This document shows positions 50,137 to 57,624 of a stretch of 64,000 nt of DNA, in pieces. The translations under genes were made by a program, and so were the position numbers. The stretch's first letter is position 1. Every line of letters starts with the position of its first letter. The notes beneath the pieces are model-generated. The model saw only the letters and a program-made list of their open reading frames with translations. It was not told the origin of the DNA and ran no database searches. Source of the stretch: Streptomyces nodosus (GTDB lineage: Bacteria; Actinomycetota; Actinomycetes; Streptomycetales; Streptomycetaceae); contig NZ_CP023747.1 in NCBI RefSeq assembly GCF_008704995.1, positions 4,929,501 to 4,993,500 on the forward strand, given 5' to 3'.

Positions 50137-50922
50137 TCAGATGCCCTGCCAGTCGGGCTTGTGGGCGTAGCTGTACCGGTAGTAGCCGGCCAGCTCCAGC
50201 TCGGACGCGGCGGCCTCGTCGACGACGACCGTCGCGTGCGGGTGGAGCTGGAGCGCGGTCGCCGGGCAGATCGCGGCGACCGGGCCCTCGACGGTCGCGG
50301 CGATCGCGTCCGCCTTGCCCGCGCCGGTGGCGAGCAGCACCAGATGCCGTGCCTCCAGGATGGTCCCGATGCCCTGGGTGATCACATGGTGCGGCACCTG
50401 CTCGATGTCGTCGTCGAAGAAGCGCGCGTTGTCGATCCGGGTCTGCTCGGTCAGCGTCTTGATCCGGGTGCGCGAGGCGAGCGAGGAGCACGGCTCGTTG
50501 AACCCGATGTGCCCGTCGGTGCCGATGCCGAGCAGCTGGAGGTCCACCCCGCCGGCCGCGGACAGCGCCCGGTCGTACGCCTCGCACGCGGCCCGTACGT
50601 CCTCGGCCGTGCCGTCGGGGCCCATGAACCCGTCCATGCCGATGCCGAGCGGCTCCAGCACCTCGCGGCGCAGCACCGAACGGTACGACTCGGGATGCTC
50701 GGCCGGCAGCCCCACATATTCGTCGAGCTGTGCGATCCGGGCCCGCGAGGTGTCCACCGCCTCGGAGCGCACCTTCGCCGCCAGCGCCTCGTACACGGGC
50801 AGGGGGGTGGAGCCGGTGGCCACACCGAGCAGGGCGTCGGGCTTGCGCCGCAGCAGCTGGGCCATGGCCTCGGCGATGAGCTCGCCGCCCGCCTTGGCGT
50901 CCGGGACGATGACAACTTCCAC
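50137..50922 (-). CDS. nagB: Glucosamine-6-phosphate deaminase
   Basis: 261 aa. Motifs LGVATGSTPLPVYEAL, the catalytic RIAQLDEYVGL, GIGTDGHIGFNEP and SRTRIKTLT. Converts glucosamine-6-phosphate, the DasR effector, to fructose-6-phosphate and ammonia. GTG start (VEVVIVPD). A dre sits 51 bp upstream, so it belongs to the DasR regulon. Convergent with dasD. Confidence 0.95.
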   Translation of the reverse strand: MEVVIVPDAKAGGELIAEAMAQLLRRKPDALLGVATGSTPLPVYEALAAKVRSEAVDTSRARIAQLDEYVGLPAEHPESYRSVLRREVLEPLGIGMDGFMGPDGTAEDVRAACEAYDRALSAAGGVDLQLLGIGTDGHIGFNEPCSSLASRTRIKTLTEQTRIDNARFFDDDIEQVPHHVITQGIGTILEARHLVLLATGAGKADAIAATVEGPVAAICPATALQLHPHATVVVDEAAASELELAGYYRYSYAHKPDWQGI

Positions 50923-50972
50923 GCTGGGCCTGCCGTTCTGGAGAGAGGCTCGCCGGGGAACCTGAGGAGATG

Positions 50973-50984
50973 TGGTATAGACCA
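50973..50984. promoter_or_regulatory. dre (DasR operator) of nagB
   Basis: TGGTATAGACCA, one mismatch from the consensus palindrome, centred 56 bp before the nagB start in an A/T-richer segment likely to be the promoter. Confidence 0.8.
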
Positions 50985-51156
50985 ATCTAGCAGAGTTGAT
51001 TCTTCGGGGAAGGGCCGGGGACGCGGCCCCGGGTCCGGGCCGAGGGCGGCCGTGCCGTGCGTGAATCGCCGGTGGACCTCCGATAAAAAGACCACAACAA
51101 ACGTCCGTCGACGCATGGACAAACCCACCGCGGCACGGGGAACATGGTCCCCGACG

Positions 51157-51168
51157 TGGTCTAGTCCA
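51157..51168. promoter_or_regulatory. Orphan dre (DasR operator)
   Basis: TGGTCTAGTCCA, identical to the site near dasR. It lies 235 bp upstream of nagB and 319 bp upstream of pdtaS. A TAAAGT (-10-like, 51186-51191) follows 17 bp to its right, so it may control a rightward transcript. Confidence 0.65.
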
Positions 51169-51486
51169 GACGTGGACCGACTGGGTAAAGTAAGTAAAGC
51201 CACTCGCCGTACGGGCGAGAAGACGCGACGCACAGTCCTCCGTCTTCCCCGCACAGGAAGACGGACCGAGGATCCGGCGCTCTCTGCCCTGACTGCTCCG
51301 GCTCCTCGGCCTTCGGCCGACCGGGACCGCACACCCTCGGCCGTTGTTGCTCCGGGCTGCGGTGCCGGGAGGGTTGAGGGTCCCTCCCAGGCGCCGCGGC
51401 CCGTGGGTGTTCCCGGGGCGTAGCGGGCCTCTCCGGCGCGCGGCTGATTTCGAACGACGTCCGAATGCCCGGGTACCCTCGCTGAT

Positions 51487-52962
51487 GTGCCCTCCATGAA
51501 CGAACTGGTCCGCCAGCACACCTCTCTCGGCGACTCCGACCTGGAGTGGCTGCATCTGCTGGTGTCGGAGTGGCAGCTGCTCTCCGATCTCTCCTTCGCC
51601 GACCTGGTCCTGTGGGTGCCCACGCGCGACGGCGTACGGTATGTGTCGGTGGCCCAGATGCGCCCCAACACCGGCCCCACCTCCTACCAGGACGACATGG
51701 TCGGCCATCTCGTCCCCCGGGGCCGCCGCCCCATGCTGGACGCCGCCCTGGACGAGGGGCGGATCGTCCGGGAGGGCGACCCGGAGTGGCGTGAGGAGGT
51801 CCCGGTCCGGGTCGAGTCCATCCCCGTGCGGCGCGAGGGCCGGGTCCTCGGTGTCATCGCGCGCAACACCAATCTGCTCACCGTGCGGACCCCGAGCCGG
51901 CTGGAGCTGACCTATCTGCAGAGCGCCTCCGACCTGGCGCAGATGATCGCGGCCGGCTCCTTCCCGTTCCCCGGCCAGCAGGTCGACATGGACGCCTCGC
52001 CGCGTGTCGGCGACGGGCTGATCCGGCTGGACGCGGACGGCGTCGTCACCTACGCCTCACCGAACGCGCTGTCGGCGTACCACCGTCTGGGGCTCGCCGC
52101 CGACCTGGTCGGCCATCACCTCGGGGAGGCCACCGCCGAGCTCGCTCCCTCCCGGGGGCCGGTGGACGAGGCGCTCGTGAAGGTCGCCAGCGGCTGGGCC
52201 CCGCGCGACTTCGAGATCGAGGCGCACGACGGGGTGATCCAGTTCCGGGCGATCCCTCTCAAGCCCAAGGGCACCCGTATCGGTTCGCTCGTCCTGCTCC
52301 GGGACGTGACCGAACTGCGCCGTCGCGAACGCGAGTTGATGACCAAGGACGCCACCATCCGGGAGATCCACCACCGGGTGAAGAACAACCTCCAGACGGT
52401 CGCCGCCCTGCTCCGCCTCCAGGCCCGCCGGATCGAGTCCCAGCGGGGGCGCGAGGCCCTGGAGGAGGCCGTGCGGAGGGTCGGCTCGATCGCGATCGTG
52501 CATGAGACGCTGTCTCAGAACCTGGACGAGCGGGTGGAGTTCGACGAGATCGCCGACCGGGTGCTGGCGATGGTCGCCGAGATCTCGCCCGGCATGGTCA
52601 CCGGCCGGCGCAGCGGCCGCTTCGGGATCCTGGACGCCGAGGTCGCGACGCCGCTCTCCATGGTGCTGACCGAGATTCTGCAGAACGCCCTGGAACACGG
52701 CTTCCGTCCGGGTGACACCGGCACGGTCGAGGTGTCGGCGGTCCGCGGCGGTACGACGAAGGAGGCCCGGCTCCTGGTCACGGTCCAGGACGACGGCATC
52801 GGTCTGCCCGAGGGCTTCGACCCGCACACGGCGGGCAACCTGGGCCTGCAGATCGTGCGGACGCTGGTGGAGGGCGAACTGGGCGGCGCCTTCGACATGG
52901 TCCCGGCTCCGGAGCGCGGCACCCGGGTGATCCTGGACATTCCGGTGCGCTCCCACAAGTGA
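51487..52962 (+). CDS. pdtaS: PdtaS-type sensor histidine kinase
   Basis: 491 aa, soluble. N-terminal GAF domain (EWQLLSDLSFADLVLWV, AQMRPNTGPTSYQ), PAS domain (about 175-280, VTYASPNALSAYHRLGL), HisKA_2 phosphoacceptor region IREIHHRVKNNLQTVAALL and a HATPase with ELLQNALEHGF-like N-box ILQNALEHGF and DDGIGLPEGF. The match to mycobacterial PdtaS is strong along the chain; that kinase phosphorylates the ANTAR antiterminator PdtaR. No pdtaR gene is adjacent here. GTG at 51487 or ATG at 51496 could start. Confidence 0.88.
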   Translation: MPSMNELVRQHTSLGDSDLEWLHLLVSEWQLLSDLSFADLVLWVPTRDGVRYVSVAQMRPNTGPTSYQDDMVGHLVPRGRRPMLDAALDEGRIVREGDPEWREEVPVRVESIPVRREGRVLGVIARNTNLLTVRTPSRLELTYLQSASDLAQMIAAGSFPFPGQQVDMDASPRVGDGLIRLDADGVVTYASPNALSAYHRLGLAADLVGHHLGEATAELAPSRGPVDEALVKVASGWAPRDFEIEAHDGVIQFRAIPLKPKGTRIGSLVLLRDVTELRRRERELMTKDATIREIHHRVKNNLQTVAALLRLQARRIESQRGREALEEAVRRVGSIAIVHETLSQNLDERVEFDEIADRVLAMVAEISPGMVTGRRSGRFGILDAEVATPLSMVLTEILQNALEHGFRPGDTGTVEVSAVRGGTTKEARLLVTVQDDGIGLPEGFDPHTAGNLGLQIVRTLVEGELGGAFDMVPAPERGTRVILDIPVRSHK

Positions 52963-53010
52963 CCCCGCCTCACCGCGACACCGGCGAGCGGTCCTTCGCA
53001 CAGCAATGAG

Positions 53011-53034
53011 CCCCGGACCACGAGTGGTCCGGGG
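53011..53034. terminator. Terminator after pdtaS
   Basis: CCCCGGACCAC (53011-53021) and GTGGTCCGGGG (53024-53034), 11 bp with a two-base spacer; followed by CCAAAA. Confidence 0.8.
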
Positions 53035-53193
53035 CCAAAAGCTGTGTGCCAGCTGATTGCGCTGGAAACTCCCTGGTCGAGCTGGGTCGAGAGCCTGGGG
53101 AGTGTCGGGGGTACTGCGCACTGCGGCTCGGAGGCGGGAGATGCGTACTCGCTGTACGCGCCGCCAAGCTCAGGCTCGTACGGGGTGGGTGTG

Positions 53194-53451
53194 TCAGGCG
53201 GTGGCCTGACGGGCCCGGTTGCGGGCGGCGCGGCGCTTCATGGCGCGGCGCTCGTCCTCGCTGAGGCCACCCCAGACGCCGGAGTCCTGACCGGACTCGA
53301 GCGCCCACTGCAGGCACTGCTCGACAACCGGGCAGCGACGGCAGACGGCCTTGGCTTCCTCGATCTGCAGCAGCGCAGGACCGGTGTTGCCGATGGGGAA
53401 GAAGAGCTCGGGGTCTTCCTCGCGGCAAACGGCGTTGTGACGCCAGTCCAT
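53194..53451 (-). CDS. wblE: WhiB-family protein WblE (WhiB1 type)
   Basis: 85 aa. Cluster ligands C9, C37, C40 and C46 with VCRRCPVVEQC, GVWGG turn at about 59-63, and a basic C-terminus RRAMKRRAARNRARQ. Matches S. coelicolor WblE and mycobacterial WhiB1, a [4Fe-4S], NO-sensitive partner of the principal sigma factor. GGAGAGGT lies 8 nt before the ATG. Its upstream region has a Crp-type palindrome. Confidence 0.95.
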   Translation of the reverse strand: MDWRHNAVCREEDPELFFPIGNTGPALLQIEEAKAVCRRCPVVEQCLQWALESGQDSGVWGGLSEDERRAMKRRAARNRARQATA

Positions 53452-53771
53452 GGCTGTTACCTCTCCGTGGTGTTACGTGCAGATTTGCTTGTGAATGTGA
53501 ACGCTTTCACGAATCCCTCAACAAGTGAAGGGCCGATCGCCAGACGTGCTGACGTGGTCCTGTGGATTGAGGTGGGATTCGGGCTCTCCGTGGGGGCCGG
53601 TGTTGCGGGCCGTCCCGAGCGCCACGTAGAGATTCGCAAACCTCGGCGGCGGATACAACCCCTTCCGGAAAGTTTTTTTTGATTCCTTGGTGTCGACTAG
53701 GTCACAGCCGTACTTCCAAGGGGTGGATCGTGGCTTAAACGTTCGACTGAAAGGACTTTAGCCCCTTCTGC
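53452..53771 (-). other. 320-bp region upstream of wblE
   Basis: No gene. Comparatively A/T-rich. Holds the Crp-like site (53496-53511), a possible promoter pair on the minus strand (TTGTTG near 53523 and TCACAT near 53499), a second one (TTGTAT-N17-GAATCT near 53660-53632) and a run of eight T at 53673-53680. Confidence 0.5.
53496..53511 (-). promoter_or_regulatory. Crp-like palindrome upstream of wblE
   Basis: TGTGAACGCTTTCACG matches TGTGA-N6-TCACA in nine of ten defined positions. Centre 52 bp before the wblE ATG. M. tuberculosis whiB1 is a known Crp target. The core also resembles a LacI-family site (TGAAAGCGTTCA), the main alternative. Confidence 0.5.
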
Positions 53772-54740
53772 TCACACAATCACACGCAGTGCACGGCGTA
53801 CGCCTGTGAACGTCACGCTCGTACGCAGTCCGAGGTGGTCGCCGTCCATCTGCAGGGGGAGCGGCACCTTCGAATGCAAGGTGAAGCCGCTCAGATCGTG
53901 CAGCGAGACCACATGCTTCCCGCGGGGTCCATACTCGGGGGACGAAGTGAGCAATTGGGTTGCATACCGGGCAATCGAGGCGGGTGACATCCGACTGAGG
54001 GCGAGGACGTCGAGCCCGGTGTCGAACGAGGCCTTAGGTGATGCGTACACCGGACGATTGCCCAGAAACGTCCAGGGTGCCGTGTTGCAGACTATGGACA
54101 GCACAAGACCGGTGAGCGGTTCCTCGCCCTCCCGCTCCAGGGTGATCGGACCCTGACTGCGGTGCGGATCGTCCAGAAACTGACGTACCACCTGGCGCAG
54201 ATACAGCGCATGGGTGGAGCGCTTGCCCCGCTCCCGCTGCTGCTCGACCCGGCCGACCACCCCCGCGTCGAAACCGAGACCCGCGTTGAAGGTGAACCAA
54301 CGGGAGGGCGTCGCCTCGTCCTTGGTGCCCGGGGTCCCCGCGACGAGTCCGAGTCCGACGGTGCGCTCGCGCTTCTCGCGCAGGGCGTCGAGGATCGCTC
54401 CGGTGGCCTCCACGGCGTCGTTGGGCAGGCCGAGGGCGCGGGCGAAGACATTGGTCGAGCCGCCGGGGACCACGGCGAGGCGGGGGAGGCGGTCGGGGTC
54501 GGGGCCGTGGTGCAGCAGACCGTTGACGACCTCGTTGACCGTGCCGTCACCGCCGAGCGCCACCACCAGCTCGACGTCCTCGCTCTCCGCTGCCAGCCGG
54601 CCGATGTCCCGGGCGTGTCCCCGGTACTCGGTGGTGACCGCCTCCAGCTTCATCTCGCTCGCCAGCGCGTGGATCAGTACGTCACGGGTGCGTGCACTTG
54701 TGGTGGTAGCCGCCGGATTGACCACGAGAAGTGCACGCAT
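53772..54740 (-). CDS. Diacylglycerol kinase-like lipid kinase
   Basis: 322 aa. Catalytic domain of the DagK/YegS family: LLVVNPAATTTS at the N-terminus, VVALGGDGTVNEVVNGL (GGDGT motif), AVVPGGSTNVFARAL and FNAGLGFDAGVV. The C-terminal beta domain ends with MDGDHLG. Phosphorylates diacylglycerol or a related lipid. The ATG at 54740 (MRALLVV) was chosen because the fold starts there; the frame upstream is not supported. Stands before wblE on the same strand, 320 bp away, so probably separate. Confidence 0.88.
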   Translation of the reverse strand: MRALLVVNPAATTTSARTRDVLIHALASEMKLEAVTTEYRGHARDIGRLAAESEDVELVVALGGDGTVNEVVNGLLHHGPDPDRLPRLAVVPGGSTNVFARALGLPNDAVEATGAILDALREKRERTVGLGLVAGTPGTKDEATPSRWFTFNAGLGFDAGVVGRVEQQRERGKRSTHALYLRQVVRQFLDDPHRSQGPITLEREGEEPLTGLVLSIVCNTAPWTFLGNRPVYASPKASFDTGLDVLALSRMSPASIARYATQLLTSSPEYGPRGKHVVSLHDLSGFTLHSKVPLPLQMDGDHLGLRTSVTFTGVRRALRVIV

Positions 54741-54914
54741 GGGGTGCAGCGTACCTACGGGGCGGTGGACGGCCCACACCGAGGTAGGGATCGGGTAAGA
54801 GGGCGCCGGGGACCGGGGAGGTCACGGTGGGCGCGAACGTGCTTCCGTGCCTCCGGGGCCGGAGGGCGGCGGGCGTGCCGGGGCGGGCCTCGGCCCGGCG
54901 GCTACTCTTCAGGG

Positions 54915-55364
54915 GTGAGCGCTGAGCAGAACCCCACCCCCGAGACGCCCGAAGCCGAGCCCCGTCCCGCGCGGCTGACCGCAGCGGCGGCGCTGGCCGG
55001 CCTGGAGGGGCTGGCCCTGGTCGCGGGCGGTGTCTGGATGCTCGTCCTGGGCCTCACGGGCTCGCCGGACGACCGCCGGGGAGCCGTCACCGGCGGCATC
55101 ACCCTGATCGTGCTCGCGCTGCTGCCCCTGCTGGCCGCGCGCGGGCTGCTGCTGCGGCGCGGCTGGAGCCGGGGCCCGGCCGTCATCACCCAGGTGCTCG
55201 CACTGCCGGTGGCCTACAACCTGCTCCAGGCCGACAGCGTCGCGATTCCCGCGGGCATCGTGCTCGCGGTGGTCGCGGTGGCGGCCCTGGTGCTCCTGGT
55301 GAACCCGGCGACGACCCGGGCCCTGGGCATCCGCGGGCCCGGGAACGCACCGGACCAGAAGTAG
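54915..55364 (+). CDS. Small four-helix membrane protein
   Basis: 149 aa. A Pro/Glu-rich cytoplasmic N-terminus of 20 residues followed by four hydrophobic helices (AAALAGLEGLALVAGGVWML, GGITLIVLALLPLLAARGLLL, AVITQVLALPVAYNLLQ, AGIVLAVVAVAALVLLVN). Conserved next to the sigH locus in Streptomyces, function unknown. GTG at 54915 is preceded by only a weak AGGGG; no better start exists. A convergent terminator separates it from sigH. Confidence 0.75.
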   Translation: MSAEQNPTPETPEAEPRPARLTAAAALAGLEGLALVAGGVWMLVLGLTGSPDDRRGAVTGGITLIVLALLPLLAARGLLLRRGWSRGPAVITQVLALPVAYNLLQADSVAIPAGIVLAVVAVAALVLLVNPATTRALGIRGPGNAPDQK

Positions 55365-55423
55365 GCGCCGACGCCGGCGGACCAGGCCGGCGCGAGGAGG
55401 GTGCCCGCCGGGGCGGGCAGCGA

Positions 55424-55446
55424 GGGCGACCGGATCCCGGTCGCCC
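55424..55446. terminator. Terminator between membrane protein and sigH
   Basis: GGGCGACCGG (55424-55433) pairs with CCGGTCGCCC (55437-55446), loop ATC, between convergent genes. Confidence 0.8.
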
Positions 55447-55450
55447 TGTG

Positions 55451-56620
55451 TCATTCCTCGACCAGCAGCTTCTCCCGCAGCTGCGCCAGCGTCCGGGCCA
55501 GCAGGCGTGAGACATGCATCTGGGAGATGCCGACCTCCTGGGCGATCTGGGACTGCGTCATATTGCCGAAGAAGCGAAGGAGAAGGATCCGCTTCTCCCG
55601 GGGTGGAAGATCCTCCAGCAGGGGCTTCAGCGACTCCCGGTACTCGACGCCCTCCAGCGCCTCGTCCTCCGCGCCGAGCGTGTCGGCGACCGCGGGGGAC
55701 TCGTCGTCGGTGTCCGGGACGTCCAGAGACAGCGTGGAGTACGCGTTGGCGGACTCCAGGCCCTCCAGGACCTCCTCCTCCGAGATGGCCAGCTTCTCGG
55801 CCAGCTCGTGGACCGTGGGGGAGCGGCCGTGCTGCTGGGACAGCTCGGCCGTGGCCGTCGTCAGGGCCAGCCGCAGCTCCTGCAGGCGCCGGGGCACCCG
55901 CACCGCCCAGCCCTTGTCACGGAAGTGGCGCTTGATCTCACCGACGACCGTCGGGGTGGCGTACGTCGAGAACTCGACGCCCCGCTCGGGGTCGAAACGG
56001 TCGACGGACTTGATCAGACCGATGGTGGCGACCTGGGTCAGGTCGTCCAGCGGCTCGCCCCGGTTGCGGAAGCGGCGCGCGAGGTGCTCGACGAGCGGCA
56101 GATGCATGCGGACGAGCTGATTGCGCAGCTCGGCGTACTCCGGGCTGCCGTCCCTCAGCTTGCGCAGCTCCACGAACATGGCGCGCGCCCCACTGCGGTC
56201 CGGCGCGGCGTGCTGCGCACCGCCCGGCACACTCTGCTCCGCGTTTCGCCCGTGCTCGCTCATGGTCCCGCCCGTCACCCTTCCCCGCGCGCCCGGCTCC
56301 TCCCCCGTTCCCGACCGCGCTCCAGCGGGGGGACCCCCATGAGCCGGGGAGGCCCCACCGTTCTCGGAGGGCGCGCCGGCACCGGCCGGGCCCCTCCGTC
56401 CGCCGTCCCGTACGGAGACCGCGTCGTCCGCACCGGCCGGTGCGGCCTGTGCGGGCGTCACGGTCTCCGAGGCCTCGTCCTCCGGATGCGGACGGGCCTG
56501 CTCGGGGATGCCGTCCACGCCGTCCGCCCTGCGCTGAGACCCGCTCGGGCCGCCGTTTCCGGCGGAGAGTTCCCGTGTGCCGCGCTCTTCGTCCCGCACC
56601 GGCCCGTCCCCGTTCGTCAC
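55451..56620 (-). CDS. sigH: Stress-response sigma factor SigH (SigB/SigF family)
   Basis: 389 aa from the GTG at 56620, which overlaps the rshA stop (GTGA). The sigma body covers the last 260 residues: region 2 with PLDDLTQVATIGLIKSVDRF and EFSTYATPTVVGEIKRHFRD, region 3 PTVHELAEKL, region 4 MTQSQIAQEVGISQMHVSRL. The first 120 residues are Gly/Pro/Ala-rich and disordered. An internal ATG at 56263 (MSEHGRN) would give 270 aa. S. coelicolor sigH is known to yield several protein forms. Acts in osmotic stress and development. Confidence 0.92.
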   Translation of the reverse strand: MTNGDGPVRDEERGTRELSAGNGGPSGSQRRADGVDGIPEQARPHPEDEASETVTPAQAAPAGADDAVSVRDGGRRGPAGAGAPSENGGASPAHGGPPAGARSGTGEEPGARGRVTGGTMSEHGRNAEQSVPGGAQHAAPDRSGARAMFVELRKLRDGSPEYAELRNQLVRMHLPLVEHLARRFRNRGEPLDDLTQVATIGLIKSVDRFDPERGVEFSTYATPTVVGEIKRHFRDKGWAVRVPRRLQELRLALTTATAELSQQHGRSPTVHELAEKLAISEEEVLEGLESANAYSTLSLDVPDTDDESPAVADTLGAEDEALEGVEYRESLKPLLEDLPPREKRILLLRFFGNMTQSQIAQEVGISQMHVSRLLARTLAQLREKLLVEE

Positions 56621-57030
56621 GCCGGCCCGGGTCCCGCGCCGCGCTGTTTGTAGAGGCTGATGGACACGGTCTTGTCGTCGCCGACCGCGGAGGAGACCTT
56701 GCCGGCCAGGGCCGACAACACGGTCCAGGCGAAGGTGTCCCGCGAGGGGGCGTGTCCGTCCGTGGTGGGCGCCGCGACGGTCACCTCCAGGGAATCGTCG
56801 ATGAGCCGGAAGACACAGCTGAGCACCGAGCCGGGCACCGCCTGCTGGAGCAGGATGGCGCAGGCCTCGTCGACCGCGATGCGCAGGTCCTCGATCTCGT
56901 CGAGGGTGAAGTCCAAACGAGCCGCGAGACCGGCCGTGGCCGTCCGCAGCACCGACAGGTAGGCACCCGCTGCCGGCAGCCGGACTTCCACGAAGTCCTG
57001 GGTCGCGGGCTCGCCTGCGATCTGGGACAC
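56617..57030 (-). CDS. rshA: Anti-sigma factor of SigH (RsbW-like kinase fold)
   Basis: 137 aa. HATPase-type N-box ALRIAVDEACAILL-like (DLRIAVDEACAILLQQ, about 50-65) and the GHKL fold of RsbW anti-sigma factors; the later G boxes are degenerate. Known in S. coelicolor as RshA/UshX/PrsH, which binds SigH. The GTG at 57030 is chosen because GGAGGTGAGG lies directly before it; a TTG four codons earlier would put the ribosome site inside the gene. Overlaps sigH by 4 nt. Confidence 0.88.
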   Translation of the reverse strand: MSQIAGEPATQDFVEVRLPAAGAYLSVLRTATAGLAARLDFTLDEIEDLRIAVDEACAILLQQAVPGSVLSCVFRLIDDSLEVTVAAPTTDGHAPSRDTFAWTVLSALAGKVSSAVGDDKTVSISLYKQRGAGPGPA

Positions 57031-57301
57031 CCTCACCTCCAAGGTGGTACAAGCTCTTTCGGGGGCCGAGGGTCGCCCCTCGGGGGTAACGCCTCTGTGC
57101 TTCAGCGGTGACGCTATCGCGCCGTCGACCTTCCCGTCCCGCGACCCCGACCCTCGCTGTCACTCATAGTAAACCCATGGATACGCACAGTGGCTAGGGG
57201 TCTGCGGGCCCAATTGGGAAGAGTGCGCGCCGGATTGACGTACCCCGACGCCGGACCGGTGAACCGTGTGGTTCCAGAGTCACATGTGGGGGCCACCGGA
57301 G

Positions 57302-57562
57302 TCATACGAGCACATGGTCCACGAAGCACCAGCGCCAGTTCTCACCGGGTTCGAAGGTCCTCATCACCGGATGACCGCTCTCGTCGTGGTGGGCCGTCGC
57401 GTGCCGCAGCGGCGAGGAGTCGCAGCAGCCCACATGCCCGCACTCCAGGCACAGCCGCAGCTGCACGGGGTCGGTGCCCGCGGCGAGGCACTCCAGGCAC
57501 GTCTCGCTCCGCGGGTCGGGCTCGGGGTGCGGCAGCGCGTCGGCGTGCGTGCACTGTTTCAT
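57302..57562 (-). CDS. UBP-type zinc-finger protein
   Basis: 86 aa, a single ZnF-UBP domain: CTHADAL, TCLECLAAG, LRLCLECGHVGCCDSS, then HATAHHDESGHPVM. Seven cysteines and several histidines bind three zincs. In eukaryotes this fold binds the ubiquitin C-terminus; in Actinobacteria, where the prokaryotic Pup system operates, its ligand is unknown. The ATG at 57562 is 62 bp from the divergent antiporter start. Confidence 0.9.
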   Translation of the reverse strand: MKQCTHADALPHPEPDPRSETCLECLAAGTDPVQLRLCLECGHVGCCDSSPLRHATAHHDESGHPVMRTFEPGENWRWCFVDHVLV

Positions 57563-57624
57563 GATTGCCAGGTTACGACGGGTCCGTGCGAAGTCGCGCG
57601 GAAAACGAGGGCGGGCGGAAGACG

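Larger units (their letters stand above)
50923..51486. other. 564-bp nagB-pdtaS intergenic region
   Basis: No protein gene recognised. Contains the nagB dre (50973), a second perfect-class dre (51157), an A/T-rich word GTAAAGTAAGTAAAG (51185-51199) unusual here, and hairpins CTCGCC/GGCGAG (near 51203-51220) and TCCGTCTTCC/GGAAGACGGA (51239-51265), then TCGGCC/GGCCGA. A small RNA or long pdtaS leader is possible. Confidence 0.55.

Noticed and set aside
53673..53680. Run of eight T as a terminator for the lipid kinase gene
   Set aside because: On the kinase strand the run reads as A, and no GC-rich stem precedes it on the plus strand; it is simply an A/T-rich patch of the wblE upstream region.
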